From contig NZ_SBLC01000014.1 in the NCBI RefSeq assembly GCF_004054105.1, positions 50,094 through 114,093 of the forward strand: 64,000 nucleotides of DNA, given 5' to 3'. A program made the translations under genes and the position numbers. The notes under the pieces were generated by a model. The model was not told the DNA's origin. It saw only the letters and a list, made by a program, of their open reading frames with translations, and ran no database searches. The DNA is from Falsigemmobacter intermedius (GTDB taxonomy: Bacteria > Pseudomonadota > Alphaproteobacteria > Rhodobacterales > Rhodobacteraceae). Below, piece by piece: positions 1-8,690 of the stretch. The number at the start of each line of letters is the position of its first letter. Positions within the stretch are counted from its first letter, which is position 1.

Positions 1-1091
1 ATGGCATCCACGGCCAGCAGCCGGTCGCCCTGATAATACCAGTGCGAGCGTGCCGGGGGCGTCTCGCGGATCACCACACGGTCATAGCCGGTATTCAGCC
101 CGGCGATCTGCAGCTTCACCTCATACTGGTCCGACCAGAACCAGGGTTTCGGCTGATAATCCGCGCCCTGCCCGGCGATGTCAGCCGCCACGCAGTCGCC
201 CATATCAATCGCATGGGGCACCGATTCCAGACGGATCCGCCCCCGGGCTGAGGGGAAGCTCGCGCAGTCCCCGATCGCCCGTATGGCGGGATCAGAGGTG
301 CGCCCCCGGGCATCCGTTGCAATGCCATTGTCGATGACAAGCCCCGCCGCTTCGGCCAGAGCCGTCTCGGGCAGGATGCCGATGCCAAGGATCACGAAAT
401 CACAGGCAATGTGGCGGCCGTCCGAGAGTTCTGCCCCGCTCACGCGGCCATTGGTCCCGGTCAGCCGCGCAACGGGCGTGCCCTCAATAATCTCAACGCC
501 ACGCGCCTGATGCAGGGCGCGGAACCAGTCAGAGGTCTCGGGCGCGGCAACCCGCTGCAGGATGCGCGGCGCGGCCTCGGCGAGCGTCACGCGCAGGCCC
601 TTTTTGCGGGCCACCGCTGCAGCCTCCAGCCCGATATAGCCGCCGCCCAGGATCAGCACGTGACGGCCCTCAATATATTCCGGGGCCATGGCATCCACAT
701 CCGCCAGCGTCCGCACCGCGCAGATGCCCGAAAGATCGCCCCCCAAATCGGCCGGCCAGAGCCGCGGACGCGAGCCGGTCGCAAGGATCAGATGATCATA
801 AGAAAAGCGCCCCGCTGAGGTCTCAACCGCCCGGGCGGCGCGATCGATCGATGTCACCTCAACGCCGGTCCGCAGATCGATCTTCTGCGCCTCCCAGAAG
901 TCGGGGGCCCGCAGCATCAGCCGCTCAAGGGGCAATTCGCCCAGGAGATAGGCTTTTGACAGCGGCGGGCGCTGATAGGGGGCCTGGGGCTCGGCCCCGA
1001 GGAGCGTGATCTTTGCCTCAGGCGAGAGGCTGCGCAGCTTTGCCGCTGCCGCCGCACCGGCCTGACCGGCCCCCACAATCACCACATCCAT
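1..1091 (-). CDS. FAD-dependent ferredoxin/rubredoxin-type reductase (3' end cut by window edge)
   Basis: Probably passes electrons from NAD(P)H to a ferredoxin or similar small carrier, as in the putidaredoxin/rhodocoxin reductase family. Seen: an N-terminal FAD-binding GAGQAG (residues 7-12), the ATGSRPR segment (about 104-110), a second Rossmann motif LGGGYIGLE (about 148-156) for NAD(P)H, and the FAD-contacting AIGDCA (about 272-277). The ATG at 1091 gives a start directly before the FAD fold. 363 codons are visible; family members are about 400 residues, so roughly 40 are lost past the left edge. It diverges from the peroxiredoxin gene across 77 bp. No redox partner is visible in the window, so the acceptor is unknown. 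Confidence 0.85.
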   Translation of the reverse strand, partial: MDVVIVGAGQAGAAAAAKLRSLSPEAKITLLGAEPQAPYQRPPLSKAYLLGELPLERLMLRAPDFWEAQKIDLRTGVEVTSIDRAARAVETSAGRFSYDHLILATGSRPRLWPADLGGDLSGICAVRTLADVDAMAPEYIEGRHVLILGGGYIGLEAAAVARKKGLRVTLAEAAPRILQRVAAPETSDWFRALHQARGVEIIEGTPVARLTGTNGRVSGAELSDGRHIACDFVILGIGILPETALAEAAGLVIDNGIATDARGRTSDPAIRAIGDCASFPSARGRIRLESVPHAIDMGDCVAADIAGQGADYQPKPWFWSDQYEVKLQIAGLNTGYDRVVIRETPPARSHWYYQGDRLLAVDA

Positions 1092-1168
1092 CTGCGCCCC
1101 CTCTGGTCAAAGCGAGGTTGGAGCCTATAGTTTGCCTCGTGTCAAATGCAACGCGCGAGGAGACTCCA

Positions 1169-1654
1169 ATGACCATTTCCGCCGGTGACAAACTGCCCGA
1201 GGCCAATCTGATCCGCCTGGGCGCCAATGGCCCCGAAGCGGTGTCGGTCAGCGATCTGACCCGTGGCCGCAAAGTCGTCATCTTCGCCGTGCCGGGTGCC
1301 TTTACCCCCACCTGCCACTCGGCCCATGTCCCGAGCTTTGTGCGCACCATCGATCAGTTCAAAGCCAAAGGCGTGGACGAAGTCGTCTGCATCTCGGTCA
1401 ACGATGTTTTCGTGATGAAAGCCTGGGGCGAAGCCACCGGCGCGACTGCGGCGGGCATCTCGATGCTCTCGGACACGGGTGAATATACCAAAGCCCTGGG
1501 CCTCAGCTTTGACGGCGCTGCTGCCGGTCTGATCGGCCGCTCGAAGCGCTATGCGATGTATGTCGTCGACGGGGTGGTCGAAAAACTGCACCTCGAAGAA
1601 AGCCCCGGTGCCTGCGAGATCTCGGGCGGCGAAGCGCTTCTCGCTGAGATCTGA
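1169..1654 (+). CDS. Peroxiredoxin, Prx5 type (161 aa)
   Basis: Thiol peroxidase that reduces H2O2 and organic hydroperoxides in the cytoplasm. The peroxidatic site is PGAFTPTCH with Cys49, in the PxxxTxxC pattern of the family. Further cysteines are at about 74 and 149; Cys149 in SPGACE sits where Prx5-type enzymes carry the resolving cysteine. Whether it uses glutaredoxin/glutathione or thioredoxin cannot be read here. The start at 1169 is chosen over an in-frame ATG 156 nt upstream because the fold begins at MTISAGDKLP and the longer N-terminus is low-complexity Pro/Arg overlapping the neighbour. A GGAGAC stretch lies just upstream of the start. Confidence 0.92.
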   Translation: MTISAGDKLPEANLIRLGANGPEAVSVSDLTRGRKVVIFAVPGAFTPTCHSAHVPSFVRTIDQFKAKGVDEVVCISVNDVFVMKAWGEATGATAAGISMLSDTGEYTKALGLSFDGAAAGLIGRSKRYAMYVVDGVVEKLHLEESPGACEISGGEALLAEI

Positions 1655-1673
1655 GCGGCGCTCAGCGCCTGCC

Positions 1674-1707
1674 ACGGGCGGTCCTCCTTCGGGCGGGCCG
1701 CTTTTTC
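1674..1707 (+). terminator. Possible Rho-independent terminator after the peroxiredoxin gene
   Basis: An imperfect GC-rich hairpin (GCGG-T-CC paired with GG-GCCGC) ends in a run of five T, about 20-50 nt past the stop. The stem contains a bulge, so strength is uncertain. Confidence 0.45.
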
Positions 1708-1761
1708 ATTGCGGCTCCCGCGCGGGCCTGGCAATGCTTGGCAATAAAACCGGAGGGACAG

Positions 1762-2925
1762 ATGGCCGTTATCACCTGCATCGAAGATCTGCGTCGCATC
1801 TATAAGCGCCGCGCACCGAAGATGTTTTACGACTATGCCGAATCCGGCTCCTGGACCGAGCAGACCTTCCGCGAAAATATCACCGATTTCTCTGAGATCC
1901 GCCTGCGCCAGAAGGTGGCGGTGGATATGTCCAACCGCAATCTGCGCTCGCAGATGATCGGGCAGGATGTGACCATGCCTGTGGCGCTGGCCCCGGTGGG
2001 CATGACCGGCATGCAGCATGCCGATGGTGAGATCCTGGCCGCCCGCGCGGCAGAGGCCTTTGGCGTTCCTTTCACGCTCTCGACCATGTCGATCTGCTCG
2101 CTGGAAGATGTGGCCGCTCATACCACCCGGCCCTTCTGGTTTCAGCTTTACGTCATGCGCGACGAAGACTTCGTCCGCCGCCTGATTGAGCGGGCGAAGG
2201 CTGCAAAAGTCTCAGCCCTGGTGATCACGCTTGATCTGCAGATCCTTGGCCAGCGGCACAAAGATCTCAAAAACGGGCTCTCGGCCCCGCCGAAGCTGAC
2301 GCCGGCCACCCTGGCCGATCTGGCGCTGCGCTGGCGCTGGGGCATGGCGATGCTGCAGACGAAGCGGCGCAGCTTTGGCAATATCGTCGGTCATGCGAAG
2401 AACGTGGGCGATACCTCCTCGCTCTCAAGCTGGACGGCAGAGCAGTTTGACCCCCAGCTTGACTGGAAGAAGATCGAAAAGCTGAAAGAGATGTGGGGCG
2501 GCAAGGTGATCCTGAAGGGGATCCTTGATGCGGAAGACGCGAAAATGGCCGCCAAAGTCGGGGCCGATGCCATTGTGGTCTCGAACCACGGCGGGCGGCA
2601 GCTTGACGGGGCGCTCTCGTCGATCCGCATGCTCCCGTCGATCATGGATGCGGTGGGCGATCAGATGGAAGTGCATCTCGATGGCGGCATCCGCTCAGGC
2701 CAGGACGTGCTGAAGGCTTTGGCGCTGGGCGCGAAGGGCACCTATATCGGGCGCTCTTTCGTCTATGGCCTTGGCGCTATGGGGCAAAAGGGCGTGACCA
2801 CGGCGCTGGAAGTGATCCGGCGTGAGCTGGATCTGAGCATGGCGCTCTGTGGTGAGCGCGACATCCACAACCTCAGCCGCGATAACCTGCTGATCCCTGA
2901 GGGCTTCTTTACCCGTTACAGCTGA
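1762..2925 (+). CDS. lldD: FMN-dependent L-lactate dehydrogenase (alpha-hydroxy acid dehydrogenase family)
   Basis: Oxidises L-lactate (or a related 2-hydroxy acid) to the 2-oxo acid, passing electrons to the respiratory chain. 387 aa, matching LldD/cytochrome b2 core length. The active-site signature SNHGGRQLDG places the catalytic His at about residue 276; the FMN-contacting Lys is in ILKGI (about 252), and ALAPVG lies near 77. The start at 1762 is preferred to an in-frame ATG at 1738 because CGGAGGGA lies just ahead of it and MAVITCIEDLRR begins the family fold. It stands alone, with no lactate permease or regulator beside it. Glycolate or mandelate cannot be excluded as substrate. Confidence 0.88.
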   Translation: MAVITCIEDLRRIYKRRAPKMFYDYAESGSWTEQTFRENITDFSEIRLRQKVAVDMSNRNLRSQMIGQDVTMPVALAPVGMTGMQHADGEILAARAAEAFGVPFTLSTMSICSLEDVAAHTTRPFWFQLYVMRDEDFVRRLIERAKAAKVSALVITLDLQILGQRHKDLKNGLSAPPKLTPATLADLALRWRWGMAMLQTKRRSFGNIVGHAKNVGDTSSLSSWTAEQFDPQLDWKKIEKLKEMWGGKVILKGILDAEDAKMAAKVGADAIVVSNHGGRQLDGALSSIRMLPSIMDAVGDQMEVHLDGGIRSGQDVLKALALGAKGTYIGRSFVYGLGAMGQKGVTTALEVIRRELDLSMALCGERDIHNLSRDNLLIPEGFFTRYS

Positions 2926-3045
2926 AGCGGCGGTTGCAGGCCAGGCGGCTCCGGTCTAGAAGGCCGGGCTGCCCCCTGCGGTTCTTTCTGACACTTTGCG
3001 AAAGCACAGGGTGCCAATCCCTGCAACCCGGCCTATAGTTCCCCT

Positions 3046-5001
3046 ATGTCTCTGCCTCCTGGTTTCCTTGATGAATTGCGCAACCGGCTGTCGCTCGCAC
3101 AGGTCGTCGGGCGCAAAGTCACATGGGATCCCCGGAAGTCCAATCAGGGCAAGGGAGACTGGTGGGCGCCCTGCCCGTTCCACCAGGAAAAATCCGCGTC
3201 TTTTCACGTGGATGACCGGAAGGGCTATTACTACTGCTTCGGCTGTCAGGCCAAGGGCGATGCCGTCTCTTTCGTGATGAACAGCGAAAACGTCGCCTTC
3301 ATGGAGGCGGTCGAGATTCTGGCCCGCGAGGCCGGGGTGCAGATGCCCGCCCGCGATCCCCGGGCCGCGCAGGTCGCCGACAAGCGCGGCAAGCTGACGG
3401 AAGTCATGGAGGCCGCGGTTCAGCATTACCGCATGATGCTGCGCGGCTCGCAGGGGCAGCAGGCACGGGACTATCTGGCCCGCCGCCGCCTGACAGAGCA
3501 GGCCCAGGACCGCTGGCAGATCGGCTGGGCGCCCAATATCCGCAACGGCCTGACCCAGGCGCTGATCGCCAAGGGGTTCACCCCTGAGCAGGTGGTGGAG
3601 GCGGGCCTTGCCATTAAGCCCGATGACGGCGGCGCGCCCTATGACCGCTTCCGCGGACGGGTGATCTTCCCGATCCGCGATGCGCGGGGCCGGGCAATCT
3701 CGCTGGGCGGGCGGGCGCTCGATCCCAATGCCCAGGCAAAATACCTCAACGGGCCTGAGACGGCGCTGTTCGACAAAGGCCGCTCGCTTTTCAACCACGG
3801 CCCTGCCCGTGAGGCGGCCGGCAAGGGCCAGCCCCTGGTGGTGGCTGAGGGCTATATGGATGTCATCGCGCTGTCAGAGGCGGGATTTCAGGCCACGGTC
3901 GCGCCCCTTGGCACGGCGGTCACGGCCGATCAGCTGGCGCTCTTGTGGCGCATCTCCGATGAGCCGGTGATCGCGCTTGACGGCGATGCGGCCGGGACCA
4001 GGGCGGCACTTCGGGTCATCGATCTGGCACTGCCGCTGCTGGTGGCCGGAAAGGGTCTGCGCTTTGCCGTCCTGCCCGAGGGGCTCGACCCTGATGATCT
4101 GATCAAATCCGAAGGGCCGCAGGCCTTCCAGCGCGTTCTGGACAAAGCACAGCCCATGGTGCGGCTGATCTGGACCCGCGAGACCGAAGGCAAAGTCATC
4201 GACAGCCCCGAGCGGCGCGCGGCTTTGGACAAATCCCTGCGCACGCTTCTCGCCAAGATCACCGACCCCTCGATCCGCACCCATTACGGGCTGGAGCTCA
4301 AACGCCTGCGCGAAGAGCTGTTCGGCACCGGCGTCGCTGCCCCGCGCGGCTTCCTGCCGCCCAAACACCTGCGCCCGCGCAGTGGTCCGGGCGGGCGTGG
4401 CACAGCGCCACAGGCCATCGCCCCCAGCCCCGGGGCGCGCAATTCGCTGCTGGCCTCTGAGGGGACAGCGGTCGAGGAGCGGCTGCGCGAGGCGGTCATC
4501 CTTGCCCTGCTGGCCCATTTCCCGGCGCTGGTGGCCGAGTTTGAAACCTCGCTTTCTATGATGGATTGTCTGGATCCGGTCTGTCAGTCTCTGCGCCAGA
4601 CACTGTTTCGGGCTCTTTTGACCGGGCAGCCTGAAGAAATGATCCGCTCTCAGGGAGCAGGTGACCTTGAAACCCTGATGGCCATGCGCCATGTCTCTAT
4701 TGTTCCGGCTTTGCGAAATCCCTCAGATATCAGTGCCGCACGCATGTGCCTTGCTGAGGAATTCGCCAAGCTGGAGGCCCGTCGTGCTGCACGGCGGGAA
4801 ATAGCGGAAGCGATGGATGAAGTTGAGGCCCTTGCCGATGAGGGCCTGACATGGCGGCTTGGTCAGGCGGCGGAAGCCGTCAACCGGGCCGGACGAGTGA
4901 GTAATGAGGATTCGAGTGACCTTGGTGAAGACCGTTCTGCCCTCTCAGGCTACCTGCAAAGCCTCATTGATTCGCAGGTTTGGGTAAAGAAGCGGAGCTG
5001 A
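3046..5001 (+). CDS. dnaG: DNA primase
   Basis: Makes the RNA primers for replication, acting with the replicative helicase. 651 aa. Domains in order: an N-terminal CHC2 zinc ribbon with CPFH...CFGC (about residues 44-69), the central RNA polymerase core, a Toprim domain with VVAEGYMDVI (about 265-275) and ALDGDAAGTR supplying the catalytic Glu and Asp residues, then a helical C-terminal helicase-binding region. It lies 92 bp upstream of rpoD on the same strand, the usual core of the macromolecular synthesis operon; rpsU is absent from this copy. Confidence 0.97.
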   Translation: MSLPPGFLDELRNRLSLAQVVGRKVTWDPRKSNQGKGDWWAPCPFHQEKSASFHVDDRKGYYYCFGCQAKGDAVSFVMNSENVAFMEAVEILAREAGVQMPARDPRAAQVADKRGKLTEVMEAAVQHYRMMLRGSQGQQARDYLARRRLTEQAQDRWQIGWAPNIRNGLTQALIAKGFTPEQVVEAGLAIKPDDGGAPYDRFRGRVIFPIRDARGRAISLGGRALDPNAQAKYLNGPETALFDKGRSLFNHGPAREAAGKGQPLVVAEGYMDVIALSEAGFQATVAPLGTAVTADQLALLWRISDEPVIALDGDAAGTRAALRVIDLALPLLVAGKGLRFAVLPEGLDPDDLIKSEGPQAFQRVLDKAQPMVRLIWTRETEGKVIDSPERRAALDKSLRTLLAKITDPSIRTHYGLELKRLREELFGTGVAAPRGFLPPKHLRPRSGPGGRGTAPQAIAPSPGARNSLLASEGTAVEERLREAVILALLAHFPALVAEFETSLSMMDCLDPVCQSLRQTLFRALLTGQPEEMIRSQGAGDLETLMAMRHVSIVPALRNPSDISAARMCLAEEFAKLEARRAARREIAEAMDEVEALADEGLTWRLGQAAEAVNRAGRVSNEDSSDLGEDRSALSGYLQSLIDSQVWVKKRS

Positions 5002-5043
5002 GGCTTCCCCTCGCCGCGATTCGCGGTATTGAGTGAAAGATCG

Positions 5044-5072
5044 GGCCCGGGTGATTCGCGACTCACCGGGCC
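5044..5072 (+). other. Stem-loop in the dnaG-rpoD gap
   Basis: GGCCCGGGTGA (5044-5054) pairs with TCACCGGGCC (5063-5072) with one bulged G and an 8-nt loop. No T-run follows, so it is not a standard terminator. It lies 21 nt before the rpoD start and just upstream of its AAGGAG ribosome binding site, where it could stabilise processed rpoD mRNA or block upstream decay; that role is inference. Confidence 0.55.
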
Positions 5073-5093
5073 ATACGCGCGTAAGGAGCATCC

Positions 5094-7094
5094 ATGGCGA
5101 TGAAGGACACCGACGACGTCAAGCCGGCCGAACAGGACGCCGAAATCACCCTGGACATGAGCCAGGCTGCTGTCCGGAAGATGATCGCCGATGCGCGTGA
5201 GCGGGGCTTTATCACCTATGAGCAGCTGAACTCGGTTCTGCCGCCCGAACAGGTGTCATCGGAACAGATCGAAGACGTCATGTCGATGCTCTCGGAAATG
5301 GGCATCAACGTCATCGAGGAAGAAGAGGTCGAAGAGACCGAGACCGCCGGCGAGCTGATGGAAACCGGCTCGGGCTCGCGTGAGATCGCGATTGCCGGTG
5401 TACAGTCCGAAACGCTGGATCGCACCGACGATCCGGTGCGGATGTACCTGCGTGAGATGGGCTCGGTGGAACTGCTGTCGCGCGAGGGCGAGATCGCCAT
5501 CGCCAAGCGCATCGAGGCCGGCCGCAACACCATGATCGCCGGGCTTTGCGAAAGCCCGCTGACCTTCCAGGCGATTACGATCTGGCGCGACGAACTTCTG
5601 TCGGAAGACATTCTTCTGCGCGACGTCATCGACCTTGAAGCGACCTTCGGGCGCTCGGTCGAGGGCGAAGAAGGTCTTGAAGGCGCCGAGATCGAAGGCA
5701 TGGAGCCGGGCACCACCTCGGCTGCCGCAGCCCCGCGCCGCTCGTCCTCTGAGCCGGAATATGATGCGGACGGCAATCTGCTGTCGCGCGGCGATGATGA
5801 CGACGACGACGATGATGCGTCGAACATGTCGCTTGCTGCCATGGAAGCCGCGCTGAAGCCCAAGGTCCTTGAGACCCTGGAGATCATTGCGCGCGACTAT
5901 GAGACCCTGGCAGAGATGCAGGATCTGCGGATGTCGGCTGCGATGTCTGAGAAGAGCAAATATTCGGCTGCCGATGAGGCTGCCTATCAGAAGCTCCGCT
6001 CGGAAATCGTTGTGCTGGTCAATGAACTGCACCTGCACAACAACCGGATCGAAGCTCTGGTCGACCAGATCTACGGCATCAACCGCCGAATCATGTCGAT
6101 AAACTCGGGCATGGTGAAGCTGGCTGACCAGGCCCGCATCAACCGCCAGGAGTTCATCCAGGAATACCAGGGCTATGAACTCGACCCGACCTGGATCGAC
6201 CGTATGTCCGCCAAGGGCGGTCGCGGCTGGACCACGCTGATCGAGAAATTCCGCACCCAGGTGGAAGAGCTGCGCGCAGATATGGCCCAGGTGGGTCAGT
6301 ATATCGGCGTCGATATCTCGGAATTCCGCCGCATCGTGAACCAGGTCCAGAAGGGCGAGAAAGAAGCCCGTCAGGCTAAGAAGGAAATGGTGGAAGCCAA
6401 CCTTCGTCTGGTGATCTCGATCGCGAAGAAATACACCAACCGCGGTCTGCAGTTCCTCGACCTCATCCAGGAAGGCAACATCGGCCTGATGAAGGCCGTG
6501 GATAAGTTCGAATACCGCCGCGGCTATAAGTTCTCGACCTATGCGACCTGGTGGATCCGTCAGGCGATCACCCGCTCGATCGCGGATCAGGCACGGACCA
6601 TCCGTATCCCGGTCCATATGATCGAGACGATCAACAAGCTGGTCCGCACCGGCCGTCAGATGCTGCATGAGATCGGCCGCGAGCCGACGCCGGAAGAACT
6701 GGCCGAAAAGCTGCAGATGCCGCTGGAGAAGGTTCGCAAGGTGATGAAGATCGCCAAGGAGCCGATCTCGCTCGAAACCCCGATCGGGGACGAGGAAGAC
6801 AGCCAGCTCGGCGACTTCATCGAGGACAAGAACGCGGTTCTGCCGCTGGATTCGGCGATTCAGGAAAACCTGAAAGAGACCACGACCCGTGTGCTCGCCT
6901 CGCTGACCCCGCGCGAAGAGCGTGTGCTGCGCATGCGCTTTGGCATCGGCATGAACACCGACCACACCCTTGAGGAAGTGGGCCAGCAGTTCAGCGTGAC
7001 GCGTGAGCGGATCCGTCAGATCGAAGCGAAGGCACTGCGCAAGCTGAAGCACCCCTCGCGTTCGCGTAAGCTGCGCAGCTTCCTCGACCAGTAA
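5094..7094 (+). CDS. rpoD: RNA polymerase housekeeping sigma factor (sigma-70)
   Basis: Directs RNA polymerase to the main vegetative promoters. 666 aa. Region 1.1 is at the N-terminus, then region 1.2 ([11 protein letters not shown], about residue 115) and a long non-conserved region containing a run of seven Asp (about 236-242). Region 2 includes [17 protein letters not shown], which melts and reads the -10 element, then region 3 follows, and region 4 ends with the helix-turn-helix [20 protein letters not shown] that reads the -35. The AAGGAG at 5082-5087 supports the start. A strong terminator follows directly. Confidence 0.98.
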   Translation: MAMKDTDDVKPAEQDAEITLDMSQAAVRKMIADARERGFITYEQLNSVLPPEQVSSEQIEDVMSMLSEMGINVIEEEEVEETETAGELMETGSGSREIAIAGVQSETLDRTDDPVRMYLREMGSVELLSREGEIAIAKRIEAGRNTMIAGLCESPLTFQAITIWRDELLSEDILLRDVIDLEATFGRSVEGEEGLEGAEIEGMEPGTTSAAAAPRRSSSEPEYDADGNLLSRGDDDDDDDDASNMSLAAMEAALKPKVLETLEIIARDYETLAEMQDLRMSAAMSEKSKYSAADEAAYQKLRSEIVVLVNELHLHNNRIEALVDQIYGINRRIMSINSGMVKLADQARINRQEFIQEYQGYELDPTWIDRMSAKGGRGWTTLIEKFRTQVEELRADMAQVGQYIGVDISEFRRIVNQVQKGEKEARQAKKEMVEANLRLVISIAKKYTNRGLQFLDLIQEGNIGLMKAVDKFEYRRGYKFSTYATWWIRQAITRSIADQARTIRIPVHMIETINKLVRTGRQMLHEIGREPTPEELAEKLQMPLEKVRKVMKIAKEPISLETPIGDEEDSQLGDFIEDKNAVLPLDSAIQENLKETTTRVLASLTPREERVLRMRFGIGMNTDHTLEEVGQQFSVTRERIRQIEAKALRKLKHPSRSRKLRSFLDQ

Positions 7095-7112
7095 GATGTT
7101 GAAAATGCAACA

Positions 7113-7150
7113 ACGCCGGCTCTGTCCTCAGAGCCGGCGTTTTGCTTTTG
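7113..7150 (+). terminator. Rho-independent terminator of the dnaG-rpoD unit
   Basis: ACGCCGGCTCTG (7113-7124) and CAGAGCCGGCGT (7129-7140) form a perfect 12-bp stem with a TCCT loop, followed by TTTGCTTTTG. It begins 18 nt after the rpoD stop. Confidence 0.95.
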
Positions 7151-7189
7151 CTCTGGCTGTGGCAAAGAGAGCGGGAACGGAGACACCCC

Positions 7190-7501
7190 ATGCGCGCCCT
7201 GCCCCTTCTGCTTTTGCCATTCCTTGCCACGCCGCTTCTTGCCAATGAAGCGCAGATCGCGAAGGGTCAGGCCTTTGCGGAGGCCAATTGCGCGCGCTGC
7301 CATGCGGTCGGCACGACCGACCACAGCCCCAATCCGCGCTCGATCCCCTTCCGCTTCGTAGGCCGGCTCTATCCCATCGATTATCTGGCAGAGGCCTTGG
7401 CGGAGGGCATTGCCGTCAGCCATGAGATGCCCGAGTTCGTGCTGGAGGCGGATCAGGTAGAGCCGTTGTTGCTCTATCTCGACTCCATTCAGGTCCGCTG
7501 A
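7190..7501 (+). CDS. Small periplasmic cytochrome c (103 aa)
   Basis: Single-haem c-type cytochrome, probably a periplasmic electron carrier or subunit. A signal peptide (MRALPLLLLPFLATPLLA) precedes one haem-binding motif CARCH (residues 34-38); the Met in HEMPEF is a candidate axial ligand. Start 7190 is chosen because the signal peptide begins there; an earlier in-frame codon would lie inside the rpoD terminator. The gene is convergent with the SH3 gene, 3 bp away. The partner enzyme is unknown. Confidence 0.82.
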   Translation: MRALPLLLLPFLATPLLANEAQIAKGQAFAEANCARCHAVGTTDHSPNPRSIPFRFVGRLYPIDYLAEALAEGIAVSHEMPEFVLEADQVEPLLLYLDSIQVR

Positions 7502-7504
7502 GCC

Positions 7505-8107
7505 TCAGCGTGCGATGGAGCAGCAGCCCGAGAGCATTGGCCGATCTCCCGTCCGCAGCGACACCACCACCTGAAGCGCATAGCTGCGCTCTGACATGCC
7601 ATCCGAGCAGTCCTGGGGGAAGATCACCACCGTTGCATCACCGGCCTCAACCGCGCGCAGACGGTCCTCCCGAAAGCCCCGGTCGCTGATCGAAGAAATC
7701 GCAAACCTCTGCCTGCCCTGATCAGGGCTTTGCAACTGCAGTGCCCCTTCGGCAACGCGCAGGTCCCAGAAGGGCTCGGTTCCGAAACAGCTCAGACCCT
7801 CGGGAAGGCGCCCGTTTTCCCAACTGCTGCCGGAGAAGCTCAGATAGCGGGTGGCGACCCAGCCGCTGCCCTCACCGGCATTGATCTGCGCCCAGGCACC
7901 GTCTGCGCTGTGACCGGTCACCTCGACACTGACCGCGTCGGGGGCCAGTTTTCCAAGGATGGGGGCACGTGCCGAAGGCTCAGCGCGGATGTTCAGCATA
8001 TCGCCCGCCTCAACGCCTGAAACCGCATAAAGCTCGGGCAGGACAACAGGGTCTGCCGCGATCGCAGCCGCGGGCATCAGCGCCAGAAGTAGAGCTAAGG
8101 ATTTCAT
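7505..8107 (-). CDS. Secreted SH3-domain protein (200 aa)
   Basis: Exported protein of unknown function. A signal peptide (first 18 residues, ending AAAIAA) is followed by an SH3b-like domain (about 25-95, with LNIRAEPSARAPILGKL and GSGWVATRYL), which in related proteins binds cell wall peptides. A C-terminal region (about 100-200) resembles the lipoprotein-type domain found after SH3b in other alphaproteobacterial proteins, with four cysteines (in LSCFG, PQDCSDG and SGCCSIA) that could form disulfides. No catalytic motif was recognised. Confidence 0.72.
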   Translation of the reverse strand: MKSLALLLALMPAAAIAADPVVLPELYAVSGVEAGDMLNIRAEPSARAPILGKLAPDAVSVEVTGHSADGAWAQINAGEGSGWVATRYLSFSGSSWENGRLPEGLSCFGTEPFWDLRVAEGALQLQSPDQGRQRFAISSISDRGFREDRLRAVEAGDATVVIFPQDCSDGMSERSYALQVVVSLRTGDRPMLSGCCSIAR

Positions 8108-8231
8108 CGCAGCCTCCGTCGGGAAGCATCAGACAATCTGCCGGAGCAAAGCGCAAGAAACACAGCGCCGGCAATAGCCCTGCCCCACACACATCTGCGT
8201 GACGATCAGACCGTAGATTTTGGGCAAGAAG

Positions 8232-8307
8232 TGGTGCCCGGAGACGGATTCGAACCGCCGACACGCGGATTTTCAATCCGCTGCTCTACCAACTGAGCTA
8301 TCCGGGC
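8232..8307 (-). tRNA. tRNA-Phe (GAA), copy 1
   Basis: 76 nt including an encoded CCA end (TGG at 8232-8234 on the plus strand). Acceptor stem GCCCGGA pairs with TCCGGGC, the anticodon loop is TTGAAAA giving anticodon GAA, and the T loop is GGTTCGAATCC. Identical to copy 2. Confidence 0.97.
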
Positions 8308-8340
8308 ACTCTGCAGCAGCCTGAGCCACTGTCTGCGCTC

Positions 8341-8369
8341 TACATAGCCAAAGGGCGGCGGGCTGTCCA
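8341..8369 (-). promoter_or_regulatory. Promoter of tRNA-Phe copy 1
   Basis: On the minus strand TGGACA (8369-8364) and TATGTA (8346-8341) are separated by exactly 17 nt and end 33 nt before the tRNA 5' end. The same arrangement precedes copy 2, which supports the call. Confidence 0.7.
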
Positions 8370-8480
8370 GCGCAGAATGCATCTAAGTGTCGGGTCAGAT
8401 TGAAAAATCTGCGCGACGAGACAGAAAGGAAAAGCGTCCCTTCAGGGTGTCGTTACGATCTGTAATGCATGGGTAAGAAA

Positions 8481-8556
8481 TGGTGCCCGGAGACGGATTC
8501 GAACCGCCGACACGCGGATTTTCAATCCGCTGCTCTACCAACTGAGCTATCCGGGC
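8481..8556 (-). tRNA. tRNA-Phe (GAA), copy 2
   Basis: Identical over 76 nt to the copy at 8232-8307, including the encoded CCA. The immediate 3' flank is also similar (AAGAAA versus AAGAAG next to CCA), indicating a local duplication. Confidence 0.97.
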
Positions 8557-8589
8557 ACTTTGTGACAGTGTTTCTCTGTCTGTAGCGGG

Positions 8590-8618
8590 GTAATACCGAA
8601 GCCCATCCGCGCTGTCCA
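8590..8618 (-). promoter_or_regulatory. Promoter of tRNA-Phe copy 2
   Basis: TGGACA (8618-8613) and TATTAC (8595-8590) on the minus strand with a 17-nt spacer, 33 nt before the tRNA. The -35 and spacer length match copy 1 while the spacer sequence differs. Confidence 0.7.
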
Positions 8619-8649
8619 GAGGTCGCGGCAGAAAAAACGCCGCAAAAAG

Positions 8650-8682
8650 AAAAAATCCCGATTAGGCCGCAAATTCCGGGAC
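8650..8682 (-). terminator. Terminator after the sugar transferase gene
   Basis: On the minus strand, TCCCG and CGGGA (plus positions 8677-8681 and 8656-8660) form a short stem with a long AT-rich loop, followed by TTTTTTCTTTTT. A second GC/T-run element follows directly. It begins at the end of the sugar transferase coding region. Confidence 0.6.
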
Positions 8683-8690
8683 TTAGCCTT

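Noticed and set aside
5256..7052. 598-aa open frame on the strand opposite rpoD
   Set aside because: It is the antisense shadow of rpoD in a high-GC genome; it has no ribosome binding site and no recognisable domain, while rpoD is certain.
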